From positions 1,496,704-1,521,531 of the forward strand of contig BFEA01000083.1 of NCBI GenBank assembly GCA_003427395.1: a stretch of 24,828 bases of DNA. Direction: 5' to 3'. A model generated the notes under the pieces. It did not search any database and was not told the origin of the DNA. It saw only the letters and a program-made list of their open reading frames with translations. Both the position numbers and the translations under genes were made by a program. The stretch comes from Chara braunii (Eukaryota > Streptophyta > Charophyceae > Charales > Characeae). This document shows, one piece after another, positions 9,476 through 18,310 of the stretch (its first letter is position 1; every line of letters starts with the position of its first letter).

Positions 9476-9796
9476 GAGCTATGCGCGGCCTACGATCTGC
9501 ACTGAAATCAGACTTGTCTTCAACTTCACTTTCAACATGCATGCATACAGATGCCGATGGCTGACAAACTCTCACCAGGCAGAATTAGCAACAAGCGTGA
9601 GATGGCGCACAACGGCCACACAAAAAACTCATATATACGGCCCTTGGCCAGAAACTCAGTACAAGTCAACTTGTCACAACTCGCGGCTATGGCGTTTGAG
9701 CGCCGATTTTAATTCCCCCCCTTAACACTGTAATCACCATCAGCCACACTCTTACTCGTGCACGCACGCACTAGGATGTTCACGCATAGTAGCACA

Positions 9797-9838
9797 CACA
9801 CACCCACACCCACACCCACACACACACACACACACACA
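9797..9838. repeat. CA microsatellite in LTR
   Basis: CA units interrupted by three CCCACA variants. The same position in the related LTRs at 16582-16620 and 24765-24828 also holds CA runs, so it is a family feature. Confidence 0.95.
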
Positions 9839-9992
9839 CTGTTGTTGTCAACAAGTTGGCGGCTATGGCCGCCGACGTCCTCCTCTGCCCTCTTCGTCTT
9901 CGGGCACTTGCAGACCTCCTTGCACAAGTCGCACCAGCAGTGCTTCCGCATGGCTCGCATGCGAATGAACGAATGGCTTGGCGTTGCTGCTT

Positions 9993-10000
9993 TATTTATA
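9993..10000 (-). promoter_or_regulatory. TATA box of the LTR promoter
   Basis: Minus-strand TATAAATA about 470 bp inside the LTR from its U3 end. The composite LTR has the same octamer at the corresponding place (17094-17101). Transcription would start about 30 bp toward lower coordinates. Confidence 0.65.
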
Positions 10001-10076
10001 TTGTCTCAATGGTGGTCTGACCTGCCTGCGGTCCCATTCCCAAGATAGGCACAGTCCTACTTGGTACTTGCTGACT

Positions 10077-10165
10077 AGACTAGGTAGGACTAGGACGGGG
10101 ACTATTGATTGGACTAGGTAGGACAAGGACTGGGGACTGCTGATTGGACTAAGTAGACTGTGGAT
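10077..10165. repeat. U3 tandem repeat of about 34-39 bp
   Basis: About two and a half copies of GACTAGGTAGGACTAGGAC followed by GGGGACT-TTGATTG, upstream of the TATA box on the element strand. Such U3 repeats often act as enhancers; that role is inferred. Confidence 0.65.
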
Positions 10166-10470
10166 TGTCTCCTACAGCTCCGAAGAGCCAACTTCAATGG
10201 TTCTAGAAAGTCCTACGCTACTTAGGACTGACCCTTCGCTACAACTGGAGCTACAACCTAAGACTAACCTTACGACTTCTGAAAACGAGGACTGTGGTTC
10301 AAGTCCCTGCGAACGACTATCACACGGAACGCTGACCGATAAACTTTTTGGCACAGGTCTCGGGGTCGAGGCTCACAAGGTCAACGAATAAGTGTACAGG
10401 GGTTATGGGTAGGTCTAGGGATCGAGTCCTGGGATCTGCATGGTCACGTGAACTGGGTGAAACCGATTCA

Positions 10471-10485
10471 CTCCTGCCATCCTAA
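10471..10485 (-). other. Polypurine tract of element D
   Basis: Minus-strand TTAGGATGGCAGGAG directly before LTR start TGAATCGG. Nearly identical to E's tract at 17617-17631. Confidence 0.75.
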
Positions 10486-10519
10486 ATTCGAAGTCCTCCG
10501 AGAACTCGAATTTGATCGC

Positions 10520-11067
10520 AAATAAGTTTCTTACAAACTTCCTGTAGTAGTTGGCCAGTCCTAAAAATGACTGCAACTCAGTCAAAGTGCGAGGAGTTGG
10601 CCAGTCTTTGATCGCTACGTTCTTGTCGTCCTCTGGTCTAATGTCGTCTCCATCTAATAAGTGGCCCAAGTAAAGAACTTCTGTCTTGGCCCACTCGCGC
10701 TTCTTCACGTGATCTTGAACTTACCCTCTCGCAACTTCTGCAAGATCTGCCTCAGATGACCCTCATGTTCCTCGAGGGTCTTGCTGAATATTAAGATATC
10801 ATCTTAGTAGACTACGATGAATTTATCTAGCCACGGTCTAAATAAGTCGTTCATACAACGATGAAATGTGGCTGGTGCATTAGTTAGTCCAAAGGGCATC
10901 ACTATGAACTCATAATGCCCGTATCTAGTCCAGAACGCCGTCTTGTACCGGTCGCCAGGGTGTACCTCTATCTGATGGTATCCCGACCTCAAATCTATCT
11001 TTGTGAAATACTTGCAGTTGTGCAACCGATCCAATTGATCATCTATACGGGGCAAGGGTTCTACATT
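10520..11067 (-). pseudogene. Reverse transcriptase fragment (element D)
   Basis: The palm and thumb part of RT, which copies element RNA into DNA. From 11067 down: [26 protein letters not shown] (first catalytic Asp present), [20 protein letters not shown], and VVY followed by a TAA stop (10804-10806) exactly where the Leu of the catalytic YLDD should be, then DDILIFSKTLEEHEG. Frame is lost near 10715 and resumes as KREWAKTEVLYLGHLLDG down to the thumb FLGLANYYRKFVRN. After that the frame runs into the deletion junction and LTR. Element E has YLDD intact at the same place. Confidence 0.9.
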
Positions 11068-12107
11068 TTTTTTTATAGTTATTATGATTTATTATTATTA
11101 TTATTATTTATTTATTTATTTTTCCCAACAAACAAAGCCCCATCTATTATGGGTGGCAGCAGTCCGGTTGCTTATCACCGGCAAGCATTTGGGGGAAGAG
11201 GGAGGAGGGGGGGGGGGGGGGGGGNNNNNNNNNNNNNNNNNNNNNNNNNNNNNNNNNNNNNNNNNNNNNNNNNNNNNNNNNNNNNNNNNNNNNNNNNNNN
11301 NNNNNNNNNNNNNNNNNNNNNNNNNNNNNNNNNNNNNNNNNNNNNNNNNNNNNNNNNNNNNNNNNNNNNNNNNNNNNNNNNNNNNNNNNNNNNNNNNNNN
11401 NNNNNNNNNNNNNNNNNNNNNNNNGGGCTAGTAGTCTCCTGAGCCTGCCTTTCTGTGCCGCCACCATGTTCTTGTCTGTTTCTATCTGTTTCTGAAAACT
11501 GTAACCAGGTCTATCTAAACGCTGCCTCGATTACCGTGCATCCAACCATTTAGCTGTAATCACACCCCACCAGAGAAGGAAGTATACTCCGTGTACCCTC
11601 TACTGTCGTGCTACCCTGCCGTCCACCTAGTACCATCCACCAATCTGCATGCAAGCCCCTGTTTATGCAAAACCCAACATCCAATTCGATATCCACCACC
11701 CATGTTCTACATACATTTTGGCTAACTCTCGATATCCAATACTATATCAAGGGTTACCTATCACACCAAGTCAAAAACCCCAACATTTTAAAATTACAGT
11801 TTAGATGTCCTGCTATGTACGCTATGCATAGTCCTAGCAGATCCTTCCCTCGACCTAACTGTTGTACATACTCTATGGACCGTGAGTTTGGCATGGAATT
11901 GCGTGCTGCAGGAGCCGGCCGAAGCTGAGGCGCCCAGGTTGTTCCCCATGGATCACCAGGGATGAGTAAGACGCCCACCAAACCCAAAAGCGCGCCTCCC
12001 CTTCTGCAGACATCTTAACACACCGGGCGAGATCACTCACGATTGTCGTCTTGGTATTCTCTATTGCTTGCCTCTTGAGCATGTCAAGGGCAAGTTGTGT
12101 ACCCTGC
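11068..12107. other. Unrelated 1-kb sequence inside RT, with assembly gap
   Basis: Homology to RT stops at 12107 (after KGWVKPT) and resumes at 11067 (NVEPLPR). The DNA between does not encode the missing residues. Its left part has a T run and ATT/TTTA repeats, then 18 G (11207-11224), 200 N and unique DNA (11425-12107). No protein family was recognised. It may be an insertion, replacement during repair, or a scaffolding error around the gap. Confidence 0.65.
11225..11424. other. Assembly gap of 200 N
   Basis: Exactly 200 undetermined bases preceded by an 18-G run. The round number suggests padding of unknown true length. Confidence 0.98.
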
Positions 12108-13059
12108 CGTAGGTTTGACCCATCCTTTTTCTAGGAGCTCGTCTAATTGCTTGCATAGCTCCTCTTAACTCCTTGGGAGACATTGTATAGATTGCTCCCT
12201 TAGGTGTTCTATTGCCAGGCTCTATCTCTATCCGGTGTTGGATGGGCCTGGGCACTACCCCTAAGGGTGCCTCCAATAAGCCTTCCTCCAACAAACTGGC
12301 AATAGTGGGATGAATCTTCTCTTCCTCCTTTGGTGTGTCTGTTATCGGTGTAACATAGGCGATGAACACTTGTTCCTCGAGCTGCTCCTTTCTGATAAGT
12401 CTAGCGAACGCATGAGCGCTAAGGCAACAGTGTGCCAGGGAGTTGTCTACCCTTGACTCATGATATAGGCGGGCTTTCTTGACCCCACTTGACGGTCCAG
12501 GGAGCCGGCACTCGTGCTCTCGAAGGTGCAGAGCGGCCCCGGCTGCCTCTCCCCAATCTGTACCAAGTGCTATATCAAATGGGAGATTCTCTTCTATGAG
12601 GAGAGTCGAGAAGTGAAGGACTTTCTCTATCTTCCCTTCTTGTTCTAGGTTAAAGTATGCTTGGGCTCCCTTGATGCATTCCTCAATCCGCATGGTGTGG
12701 TTGTCTGCGAGGATACTAACTACAAGTTCCTTCATCTTTTGGACCTTGAGGCCTAGCCTCAATCTCTTGAGCGCTCTACGACTAATATAGCTTCTGGTGG
12801 CCTCACTGTCTATAAGGGCCCCTACTCTAGCTCTAAAAATCTTTGCATCTGCTAAAATGAGTTGCCCTTTGCCATCCTTCTTCATCTTGGCCCAGGCTTG
12901 CCTTCTCTCCTTCAACTCTTCAGCTAAGCCTGTGAGGGAAACGGGTAGAGAGACTCTAACACAAGCAGTCTCGGAGTAGCTAACTAGGTTGGCCAGCAAC
13001 CTCTGCCATGGAGACACGTGGAGTGGGAGTTTTTGTATTGCTCGCACGCTCTTCTCCAC
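12108..13059 (-). pseudogene. Protease and start of RT (element D)
   Basis: A long open frame of the Pol polyprotein. The aspartic protease segment reads ALIDSEATRSYIS; the family, and element E, have DSG, so the catalytic Gly is Glu here (codon 12802-12804) and the enzyme should be dead. The conserved ENLPFDIALGTDWGEAA follows about 80 residues later. The protease-RT linker contains IHPTIASLLEEGLLEAP, then YTMSPKEL opens the RT. A 1-bp shift just after it (about 12165) leads to the correct alternate frame (EELCKQLDELLEKGWVKPT), which ends at the 1-kb replacement. N-terminal helix ELKERRQAWAKMKKDGKGQ is shared with E. Confidence 0.9.
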
Positions 13060-13142
13060 GTACTATTGGGTAGGGGCAATTGCTACCTCTACCGGCGGTT
13101 GCCTTTTGCTGCCCCGGATGCAGCTTGATTCCTATACTTCGG

Positions 13143-13184
13143 GCAAAATTTGATGATGTGCCCGGGGTCTCCATAGAACACGCA
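13143..13184 (-). pseudogene. Degenerate zinc knuckle (element D)
   Basis: The minus strand encodes CVFYGDPGHIIKFC. The element E homologue is CVFCEDTRHIIKFC, so the second zinc ligand Cys has become Tyr (a G-to-A change). The knuckle sits in a Pro/Gly/Arg-rich basic stretch (13089-13343). Confidence 0.85.
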
Positions 13185-14020
13185 TTGGTATTTGTCCACG
13201 CGGTCCTGCCAGACATTCTGCCCTATTCCTATGTCCTCCCAGGGTTGCCCTTCGGGCCGTCCAGGGTGCCATCCTCCTCTTTTGGGAGGTGACTGACTAA
13301 AACGCGGGCGGTTAGATGGGGGACCTTGACCCCTTGCTCCCACTTGGCGGTCCTTGTTGCCGCCAACTTTTGACAGCCCTACCCTCGGCCACCTGAGGCC
13401 TGACCATTCCTGTCTTGGCCTCGTCCTCCTCCTTGCAGCCTCCCTCTGACAGCGACCACATCATAAGTACTCCCCTTTCCTGCGCCATTGTACTCTTCCT
13501 CCAGCCCCCACTCTATGTCAACATAGGGGACCTCTTCTGCACCACCTTCCTCCATTGTAAGGATCAAACTGTCCTTGGCCTTTACTTGGCCCGAGATGGT
13601 GCGTCCTTTCCACTTTTTGCCTTTTACTAAGCCCTTGTGCCAGAAAGTGGTAAATGGGATGGACTGGGCGGCGAATGCAACAACCTCCCTACTCAGGATA
13701 TCGTAAGTAATTCCTAGTTGTTGCTTCTTATCCAAGAAGTGCCCTTGCAAGTGCTCGGTCAACACGCGATAAAAGAGTTGAACTAACTGTGCTTCTGTGA
13801 CTCCATGCCTCGTCACAACAATTAACTCGTCCATAGTGGCTTTCAGAGCATGTACGCTCCTCCGTTGTCGCGTGTGGATGGTTTGGAGTTTGCCAGACAC
13901 CCTTATCCCACTAGCTACGTCCACGAAGTGTTCTCGCAACAGCAAGAAAATCGCTAAGATGTGTGACGACAGAATAGGCAACCATGTCATTTTCACAATG
14001 GGCGGCGTGCGAGCGACCAA
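13185..14020 (-). pseudogene. Gag C-terminal half (element D)
   Basis: Capsid C-terminal region and basic tail. From 14020 down: IHTRQRRSVHALKATMDELIV, GVTEAQLVQLFYRVLTEHLQG, ILTMEEGGAEEVPYVDIEWG, then a Gly/Arg-rich RNA-binding-like stretch (VRGRLQGGGRGQDRNG). It aligns throughout with element E at 21645-22037. It overlaps the preceding gag frame by a frameshift near 14020: the upstream frame ends SLARRPL, and this one begins in non-homologous residues before picking up the family. RNA binding by the RGG-like tail is inferred. Confidence 0.8.
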
Positions 14021-14724
14021 GTGAAACTAGTCAATTCCTCACTCAGGGCCTGGAAAGCTATCAAGACATGGTCCTCGTGAGGTATGTCCTGTAAGTGCAG
14101 GTAGGACTTAACATTGGCTTCCCAATCGTTAAAATCCTCCTCCTTCTTTCCACTATAGGGCCCAGGGAAACAAACTTTGACCCGTTCGCGGCGTGGGCGC
14201 TGTTCCTCCTCCTTGCGGGTCGCCATTTTAGCACCCTCTATTGCGCTGATACAGACTTTCTCTGTCCTACCTATCGCAGTGCGCATCTCATTTGTGAGAC
14301 AGAGCATCATCGCCTCGGCCAAATCTTGGAACCCTACGCGAATGGATTCCAGCGCAACATCATGCCCACGAAGATGCCTCAATTGTTCCTGCTGTGCTGC
14401 TAGCATTGAGGTCACGCTTTCGGTCAGGGTGTCAATTTTCTTACCTAGCTCAGCGTTTTCCCCGACTTTGCCCAACCACTCTTCTGCCAACCTCGACTCT
14501 CTCTCCATCTTGTCTGCCGTCTCCAGACGTCTCGTCTTCTCCCTTGCGAGACGTAGCTGCCACTCCAAACGCTTCTCCTGTTCCCTTGCCTTTCGGCGAA
14601 TAGGACTTGCTTCTTGTTCCAACTCCTCCACCGCTTCCCTCTCAGCCTGGGGAACTATCAACTTTGCCTCCCTATCTTCCCCCAGGGACAAACTTGCCAC
14701 CCATTCCTTCACCGCCTTCTCCAC
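13993..14724 (-). pseudogene. Gag helical region and capsid core (element D)
   Basis: A 243-residue open frame. The N-terminal half is a charged, heptad-rich coiled-coil candidate (EREAVEELEQEASPIRRKA, REKTRRLETADKMERESRL). Then comes the retrotransposon-gag core: KVCFPGPYSGKKEEDFNDWE, HLQDIPHEDHVLIAFQALSEE. It aligns with E's 22108-22904. Met at 14724 is internal; the true Gag start lies near 15217. This is the longest undamaged gag segment of element D. Confidence 0.85.
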
Positions 14725-15232
14725 TTCTTCAAGCGGTGCTATCCCTGAACGTGTTTCTCCTCTCTCCTCCTTTCTTTCTTCAGCCCTGGCGAATATGTGT
14801 TCTTCCTCCTCCTCTCAACAGGGCCTCTTCTTCAACTTCTTCTTGTTCTTCTTCTTCTTCTTCTTCTTCTTCTTCTTCTTCTTCCGCTTCTACTGCAGCC
14901 AACTTCGCCTCCTGCTCTTTCTTTCACTTTTCCATCTCCTGCTGCATCTACTTCTTTTTGGCCGCTTCTTCTTCCATCAGGGCCAACTTCTTGGCCTCTT
15001 TCTCCAGGGCCTTCTGCTTTTTCTTCTTTCTCTGGGCCCTGAGAATTTTGGCAGCCTTTTCTTCCTGTTCTTTACTATAGGGCCTAGTCTGGACTCCAGA
15101 CGTAGTAGTCACGGTGCAACAAACGGTCCTCATGAATTCTAATGGGAAGAGGAAACAGAGCAAGGGCCCCCAGAGGGAGAGGCCGATGATGAAGGCGAGC
15201 ATAGGGTAGTCATCCATGCTGATAGGGCACAA
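14725..15232 (-). pseudogene. Gag N-terminus with extra hydrophobic segment (element D)
   Basis: The start of Gag. By comparison with element E the start codon is at 15215-15217. Between that Met and VTTTSGVQTRP, 34 extra residues are present, including AFIIGLSLWGPLLCFLFPLE, a run that could span or anchor in a membrane. Next is a Lys/Glu helical stretch (EKAAKILRAQRKKKKQKALE) ending AAKKK, then in-frame TAG and TGA stops and a poly-Glu tract from a GAA repeat (14846-14884). The stops sit where E has Gln and Trp codons. Whether the hydrophobic run is ever made is unknown. Confidence 0.7.
14846..14884. repeat. TTC/GAA microsatellite coding poly-Glu
   Basis: Thirteen uninterrupted TTC units, read as GAA (Glu) in the gag frame. 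E has a similar but shorter and interrupted acidic tract at about 22969-23005. Confidence 0.9.
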
Positions 15233-16263
15233 TCACAAATGATTCCACTCCTCAACGCTTAGACCAACGCTCTAGACTTCGACTCTCTATAGAACTACAA
15301 AGATCTCCTTGCTGTTTCAGCCAGGATACCACAACCAATCGGAGGCTTTCGCAACCACATTCACCAATCTTTCCACTGTCGACAGATGCGAGCGCAACCA
15401 CAGTCACCGAAACCCACCTGGCTTCACTTTAGGTCAACACTCTGTCAACTACTCGATTTCTAGCCTACGCTACACTAGTCTGTCACTACAGGACCATTGG
15501 CTGATCAGGAAGCATTTTAAGGAGTTCCCCCACAACTCCTCAAGAATTTTTTAACGTCGTAGTCAGGACGATGTTTACAACCAAAGTCCTTTCAAGACTT
15601 AGACAGACTAGTCACCCGCTCTGCAGCTCGGAGTTCGGGTAGAGTATACCACCCAGAGCAACATGCCGGTCTGTACCGGTCCTTGGGGTGTTTTCCCAGG
15701 TCGACTAGCGTCAGATACACCTCAACCCCTAGTAAGTCTCGTGTAAACACTGGCTCACAGCCCCTATCGACCTGGACAGAAGTGACTCGATGCAGAAAGA
15801 GATGACACCTGACTCTCAGCAAGTACCAGGGTGAGCGTGCAACATCCACAACGCATAGGGACAAGGGCTAGGGCTTGAAGGGATGATATTGCTCCTCGCT
15901 CCACACTCCAACTTGGTCAACGCGAACAGTTAACGCTGGTCAATCGCTTGGTCAAACCTCACCCGTCAACCCCATTCAAGGCTGGTCAACTTTGGTCAAC
16001 GCCGGTCAGCTCCAATCAACGTTTGCTACGACGACTTCTTCTCTCTCCATCGACTTCGTCAACTTCGCCCTCCTTCGTCCTTAAGCTCGACTATGGCCGA
16101 CTTCTCCTTCCTCTTGTGGCCGCCATCCGCTATGGCGGACTATCTCCTCCACGAGTGCCCCTCACTCTCTCTCTCTCTCTTCTCTTCGTCGCTCTCGTCT
16201 TCCTGCCGACGGTCTTCTTCTTCGTCGCGGCGACAGGTACAATGGCTCGGACAACGGGAACCA
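15233..16263 (-). other. Untranslated leader of element D
   Basis: No protein recognised. It lies between primer-binding site and gag start, so it is the leader that would carry packaging and translation signals. It shares scattered blocks with E's leader (GGGCACAATCAC next to the gag start; CTATCGACCTGGACAGAAG near 15765; CAGCAAGTACCAGGGTGAG near 15817) but is about 300 bp longer. A cluster of GGTCAA motifs lies at 15915-16010. Confidence 0.6.
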
Positions 16264-16275
16264 GCTCAGATACCA
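16264..16275 (-). other. Primer-binding site of element D
   Basis: Minus-strand TGGTATCTGAGC, 11 of 12 matches to the site complementary to plant initiator tRNA-Met. It lies one base from the LTR end (plus TGAAATC at 16277). Confidence 0.8.
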
Positions 16276-16579
16276 ATGAAATCAGACTTGTCTTCAACTT
16301 CACTTTCAACATGCATGCATACAGATGCCGATGGCTAACAAACTCTCACAAGGCGGAATCATCAACAAGCGTGAGATGCACACAATGCTCACACATAAAA
16401 CTTAGATATACAACCCTTGGCCAGAAACAAAGTCCAAGTCAACTTGTCACAACTTGTGGCTATGGCGTCTGAGTGCCAATCTTAATTCCCCCCCTTAACA
16501 CTGTAATCACCATCCTCCACACTCTTACTCATGCACGCACGCACTAGGATCTACCCTGAATGTCCACACATAGTAGCAT

Positions 16580-16581
<2 letters not shown>

Positions 16582-16620
<39 letters not shown>
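16582..16620. repeat. CA microsatellite in LTR
   Basis: About 19 CA units at the position also occupied in the other D-type LTRs. Confidence 0.95.
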
Positions 16621-16623
<3 letters not shown>

Positions 16624-17093
16624 TTGTCGTCAACAAGTTGGCGACTATGGCCGCCGTCGTCTTCCTCCTCTCTGTACTAGCGGCTATGGTCGCGGACGAC
16701 CTCCTCTGACCTCAACTTCAGACTTGTTCACAACATGCATACATGAGAATTGATAACAAACCAAACTCATCAACTCAAAATCAACAACGGACTTGCACTT
16801 GAACTTTGTTCAGAACAACTGTACAACTTGCGGTTATGGCCGCCAAACACTTTCTCCACCACCAGCCTCACTCTCCCTCATGCACACATGTACGAGGATC
16901 TACCCTGAATGTCCACGCTACACAGACACACACACTTTGTACACTATCTGCACCAACAGTTGGGCAGCTATGGCCGTTGTCCTCACTGCCCACTTCCTCT
17001 CTGGGCACCTGCAGACCTCCACGCACAAGATACCAAGGCAGCTCTTCCGCATGGCTCCCAGGCGAATGAATGAATGGCTGGACGCTGCCCATG

Positions 17094-17101
17094 TATTTAT
17101 A
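17094..17101 (-). promoter_or_regulatory. TATA box of the composite LTR
   Basis: Minus-strand TATAAATA, about 515 bp inside from the U3 end, with flanking sequence similar to that around 9993-10000. It is missing from element E's 5' LTR. Confidence 0.65.
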
Positions 17102-17392
17102 CTTTTTCGGAGGTACCCAGCCTGCCTCAAAACGTGTGGCCCAGGGAAGCTTCCAGACGTTTGGCCTTCTGGGCCAAAACGCATGGAACCCACCGCGTGG
17201 TCCAAAACCTTCCCCACGTGCTGCCCCTACCCTTGGTACTTGCTGACTGGACTGGCCTACAAGGACCTACGACCTTCTAGAACCTACAGATTTACAGACA
17301 GACTCTAGGCCTCAGTAGACTCAGATAGAGACTTCTAGAACAAACCCTCCTAAGCCTAACGGTAATAAACCTCACTCCTAATCTACAGACCT

Positions 17393-17605
17393 AGGGATCG
17401 GGTCCTCCTATCCGACCTATAGACTAGCCTAGGGGGTAGGACAGGTCACGGGATCGAGTCCCACACCAATCATTGGGTCTATGTACAGGGTACAGGGTAG
17501 GTCTAGGGATCGAATCTCACTCAACACAAAGGGTCATTGCACAGGGCTCGGGCACAGGTCTAGGGATCGAGTCTTTGTGGCTGCAAATGTCCAGTCAACT
17601 GGGTG
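17393..17605. repeat. Four 56-bp U3 repeats with GGGATCGAGTC core
   Basis: The core AGGGATCGAGTCYC starts at 17393, 17449, 17505 and 17562, spacings 56, 56 and 57. Flanking phrases (TACAGGGT, ACAGGTCT) also repeat. E's other LTR has the same four at 24443, 24499, 24555 and 24612 with identical spacing. Confidence 0.85.
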
Positions 17606-17616
17606 AAACCGTTTCA

Positions 17617-17631
17617 CTCCCGCCGTCCTAA
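17617..17631 (-). other. Polypurine tract of element E
   Basis: Minus-strand TTAGGACGGCGGGAG directly before LTR start TGAAACGG. Confidence 0.8.
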
Positions 17632-17654
17632 ATCCGAGGTCCTCCGAGAACACT

Positions 17655-18310
17655 CTAACTCAAGGTAGGACCTTCACCCTTTCTTTCTCTTTCATAAGCG
17701 TGTACTATGTCGGGAGCGGTTCCTAAGAGCTCTGTTCTAGTAAACCATCGGTCGTCCTCGGGTTCTTGATTTGCGGACCTAACCTTATATTGTTTTTGGG
17801 GACGACCTCGACCTCCTATCTTGAACACGTCCTCTTCCACTATGCGATCTATATCGTATGCACCATCCATATCTGGTGGAATCATCGATCTTCTGGGAGG
17901 GAATCTATCGGATGTGGTGCAAGGCAACAACTTGGACACATGGAAGACTGGGTATGTGTGAGGTGTGGTGGAATGTCTATTGCATATAATGGGTTGTCCT
18001 CTCCTCCTTTGACTTCTAGGACGGGCCATGGTCCGCTGTACACAGGTAAGAGCTTCTGCGAGATGTTTTCCTTTGGTGCGAACTCCTTTGACTTAACCCA
18101 GACTAAATCGCCTACTTGAAAGTTTGAAGGAAGACGGTGCTTGTTTGGTTGCTCTATCATCCAGTGTTGGGCTTTCCTAAGATTGTCAATGACCTTAGCG
18201 ACTTTTTGCTCGTGCTGTAACGCAAACTTTAGGGTGTCGGGTGGTAGTCTCTGGATCTGGTCCCGGTTTAGTAGTCCTTCAAACGGTCGCCTATGTCTAA
18301 AGGACTTTAG
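17655..18310 (-). pseudogene. Integrase C-terminal and chromodomain-like tail (element E)
   Basis: The frame at 17882-18310 opens with FALQHEQKVAKVIDNLRKAQ and carries FQVGDLVWVKSKEF and the GPF/Y-like PVYSGPWPVLEVKG. A shift near 17950 moves to the frame 17655-18029 with YPVFHVSKLLPCTT, MDGAYDIDRIVEEDV, and the tail DDRWFTRTELLGTAPDIVHA. The order and motifs match element B's tail, including the aromatic RWFTR segment typical of chromodomain-like ends. It ends close to the polypurine tract. It would bind DNA or chromatin during integration (family knowledge); it is broken here. Confidence 0.8.

Larger units (their letters stand above)
5434..9502 (-). mobile_element. Element B, Gypsy-type element lacking RT/RNase H
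   Basis: A minus-strand internal region with domains in Ty3/Gypsy order: gag (9475 down to 7871), zinc knuckle (7620-7661), aspartic protease (about 7300-6967), then directly the integrase zinc domain, core and chromodomain-like tail (6770-5500). The reverse transcriptase and RNase H, normally over 1 kb between protease and integrase, are absent. The 5' leader and 5' LTR are also absent: the gag start lies only 28 bp from a different-family LTR at 9503. Several 1-bp frameshifts and stops make it non-functional. Confidence 0.8.
9503..10470 (-). repeat. 3' LTR of element D
   Basis: A 968-bp LTR with plus-strand ends TGAAATCAGAC and CCGATTCA. The right end abuts a polypurine tract. The left 380 bp match 16277-16660 closely (the first 60 bases almost perfectly), and the right end matches the last bases of the LTRs at 17616 and 24666. 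On the element's own strand it holds U3 repeats (10077-10165, and two 56-bp-type units at 10355-10470), a TATA box (9993-10000), and then a long R/U5 with a CA microsatellite and a seven-C tract. Left flank is TGCAC; no matching duplicate was found. Confidence 0.85.
10471..16276 (-). mobile_element. Element D, deletion derivative of a Gypsy element
   Basis: A minus-strand internal region with primer-binding site (16264-16275), leader, gag, zinc knuckle, protease and part of reverse transcriptase. RNase H, integrase and chromodomain are gone. RT sequence ends after FLGLANYYRKFVRNL (about 10530) and joins straight to the last 40 bp before the polypurine tract. A second disruption replaces about 45 RT codons by 1.04 kb of unrelated sequence (11068-12107). 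Its proteins are closely related to element E's. Confidence 0.85.
16277..17616 (-). repeat. Composite LTR shared by elements D and E
   Basis: A 1340-bp LTR-like block. Its left end (TGAAATCAGAC) abuts element D's primer-binding site; its right end (CCGTTTCA) abuts element E's polypurine tract. 16277-16706 matches the U5 end of the D LTR at 9503; 16707-17616 matches E's 5' LTR at 24010-24666. The two parts join near 16707-16711 without an intervening TG...CA boundary or target duplicate. It contains a CA repeat (16582-16620), a TATA box (17094-17101) and four 56-bp U3 units. It could act as promoter for D. Confidence 0.8.

Noticed and set aside
14177-15142. A 321-codon open frame on the plus strand, the longest there
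   Set aside because: It is antisense to the gag coding frames of element D. It is made of Ser/Leu/Phe runs that mirror Lys/Glu-rich helices and the GAA repeat, and matches no family.
15948-16472. A 174-codon plus-strand frame across D's leader and LTR
   Set aside because: It crosses the primer-binding site and LTR boundary on the antisense strand and shows only low-complexity Leu/Ser content.
16793-17308. A plus-strand frame repeated in part at 24092-24319
   Set aside because: The repetition is due to LTR duplication; both are antisense to the LTR transcript.
17449-17463. T-arm-like motif considered as part of a real tRNA gene
   Set aside because: No D-arm, anticodon arm or acceptor stem could be found around it on either strand.
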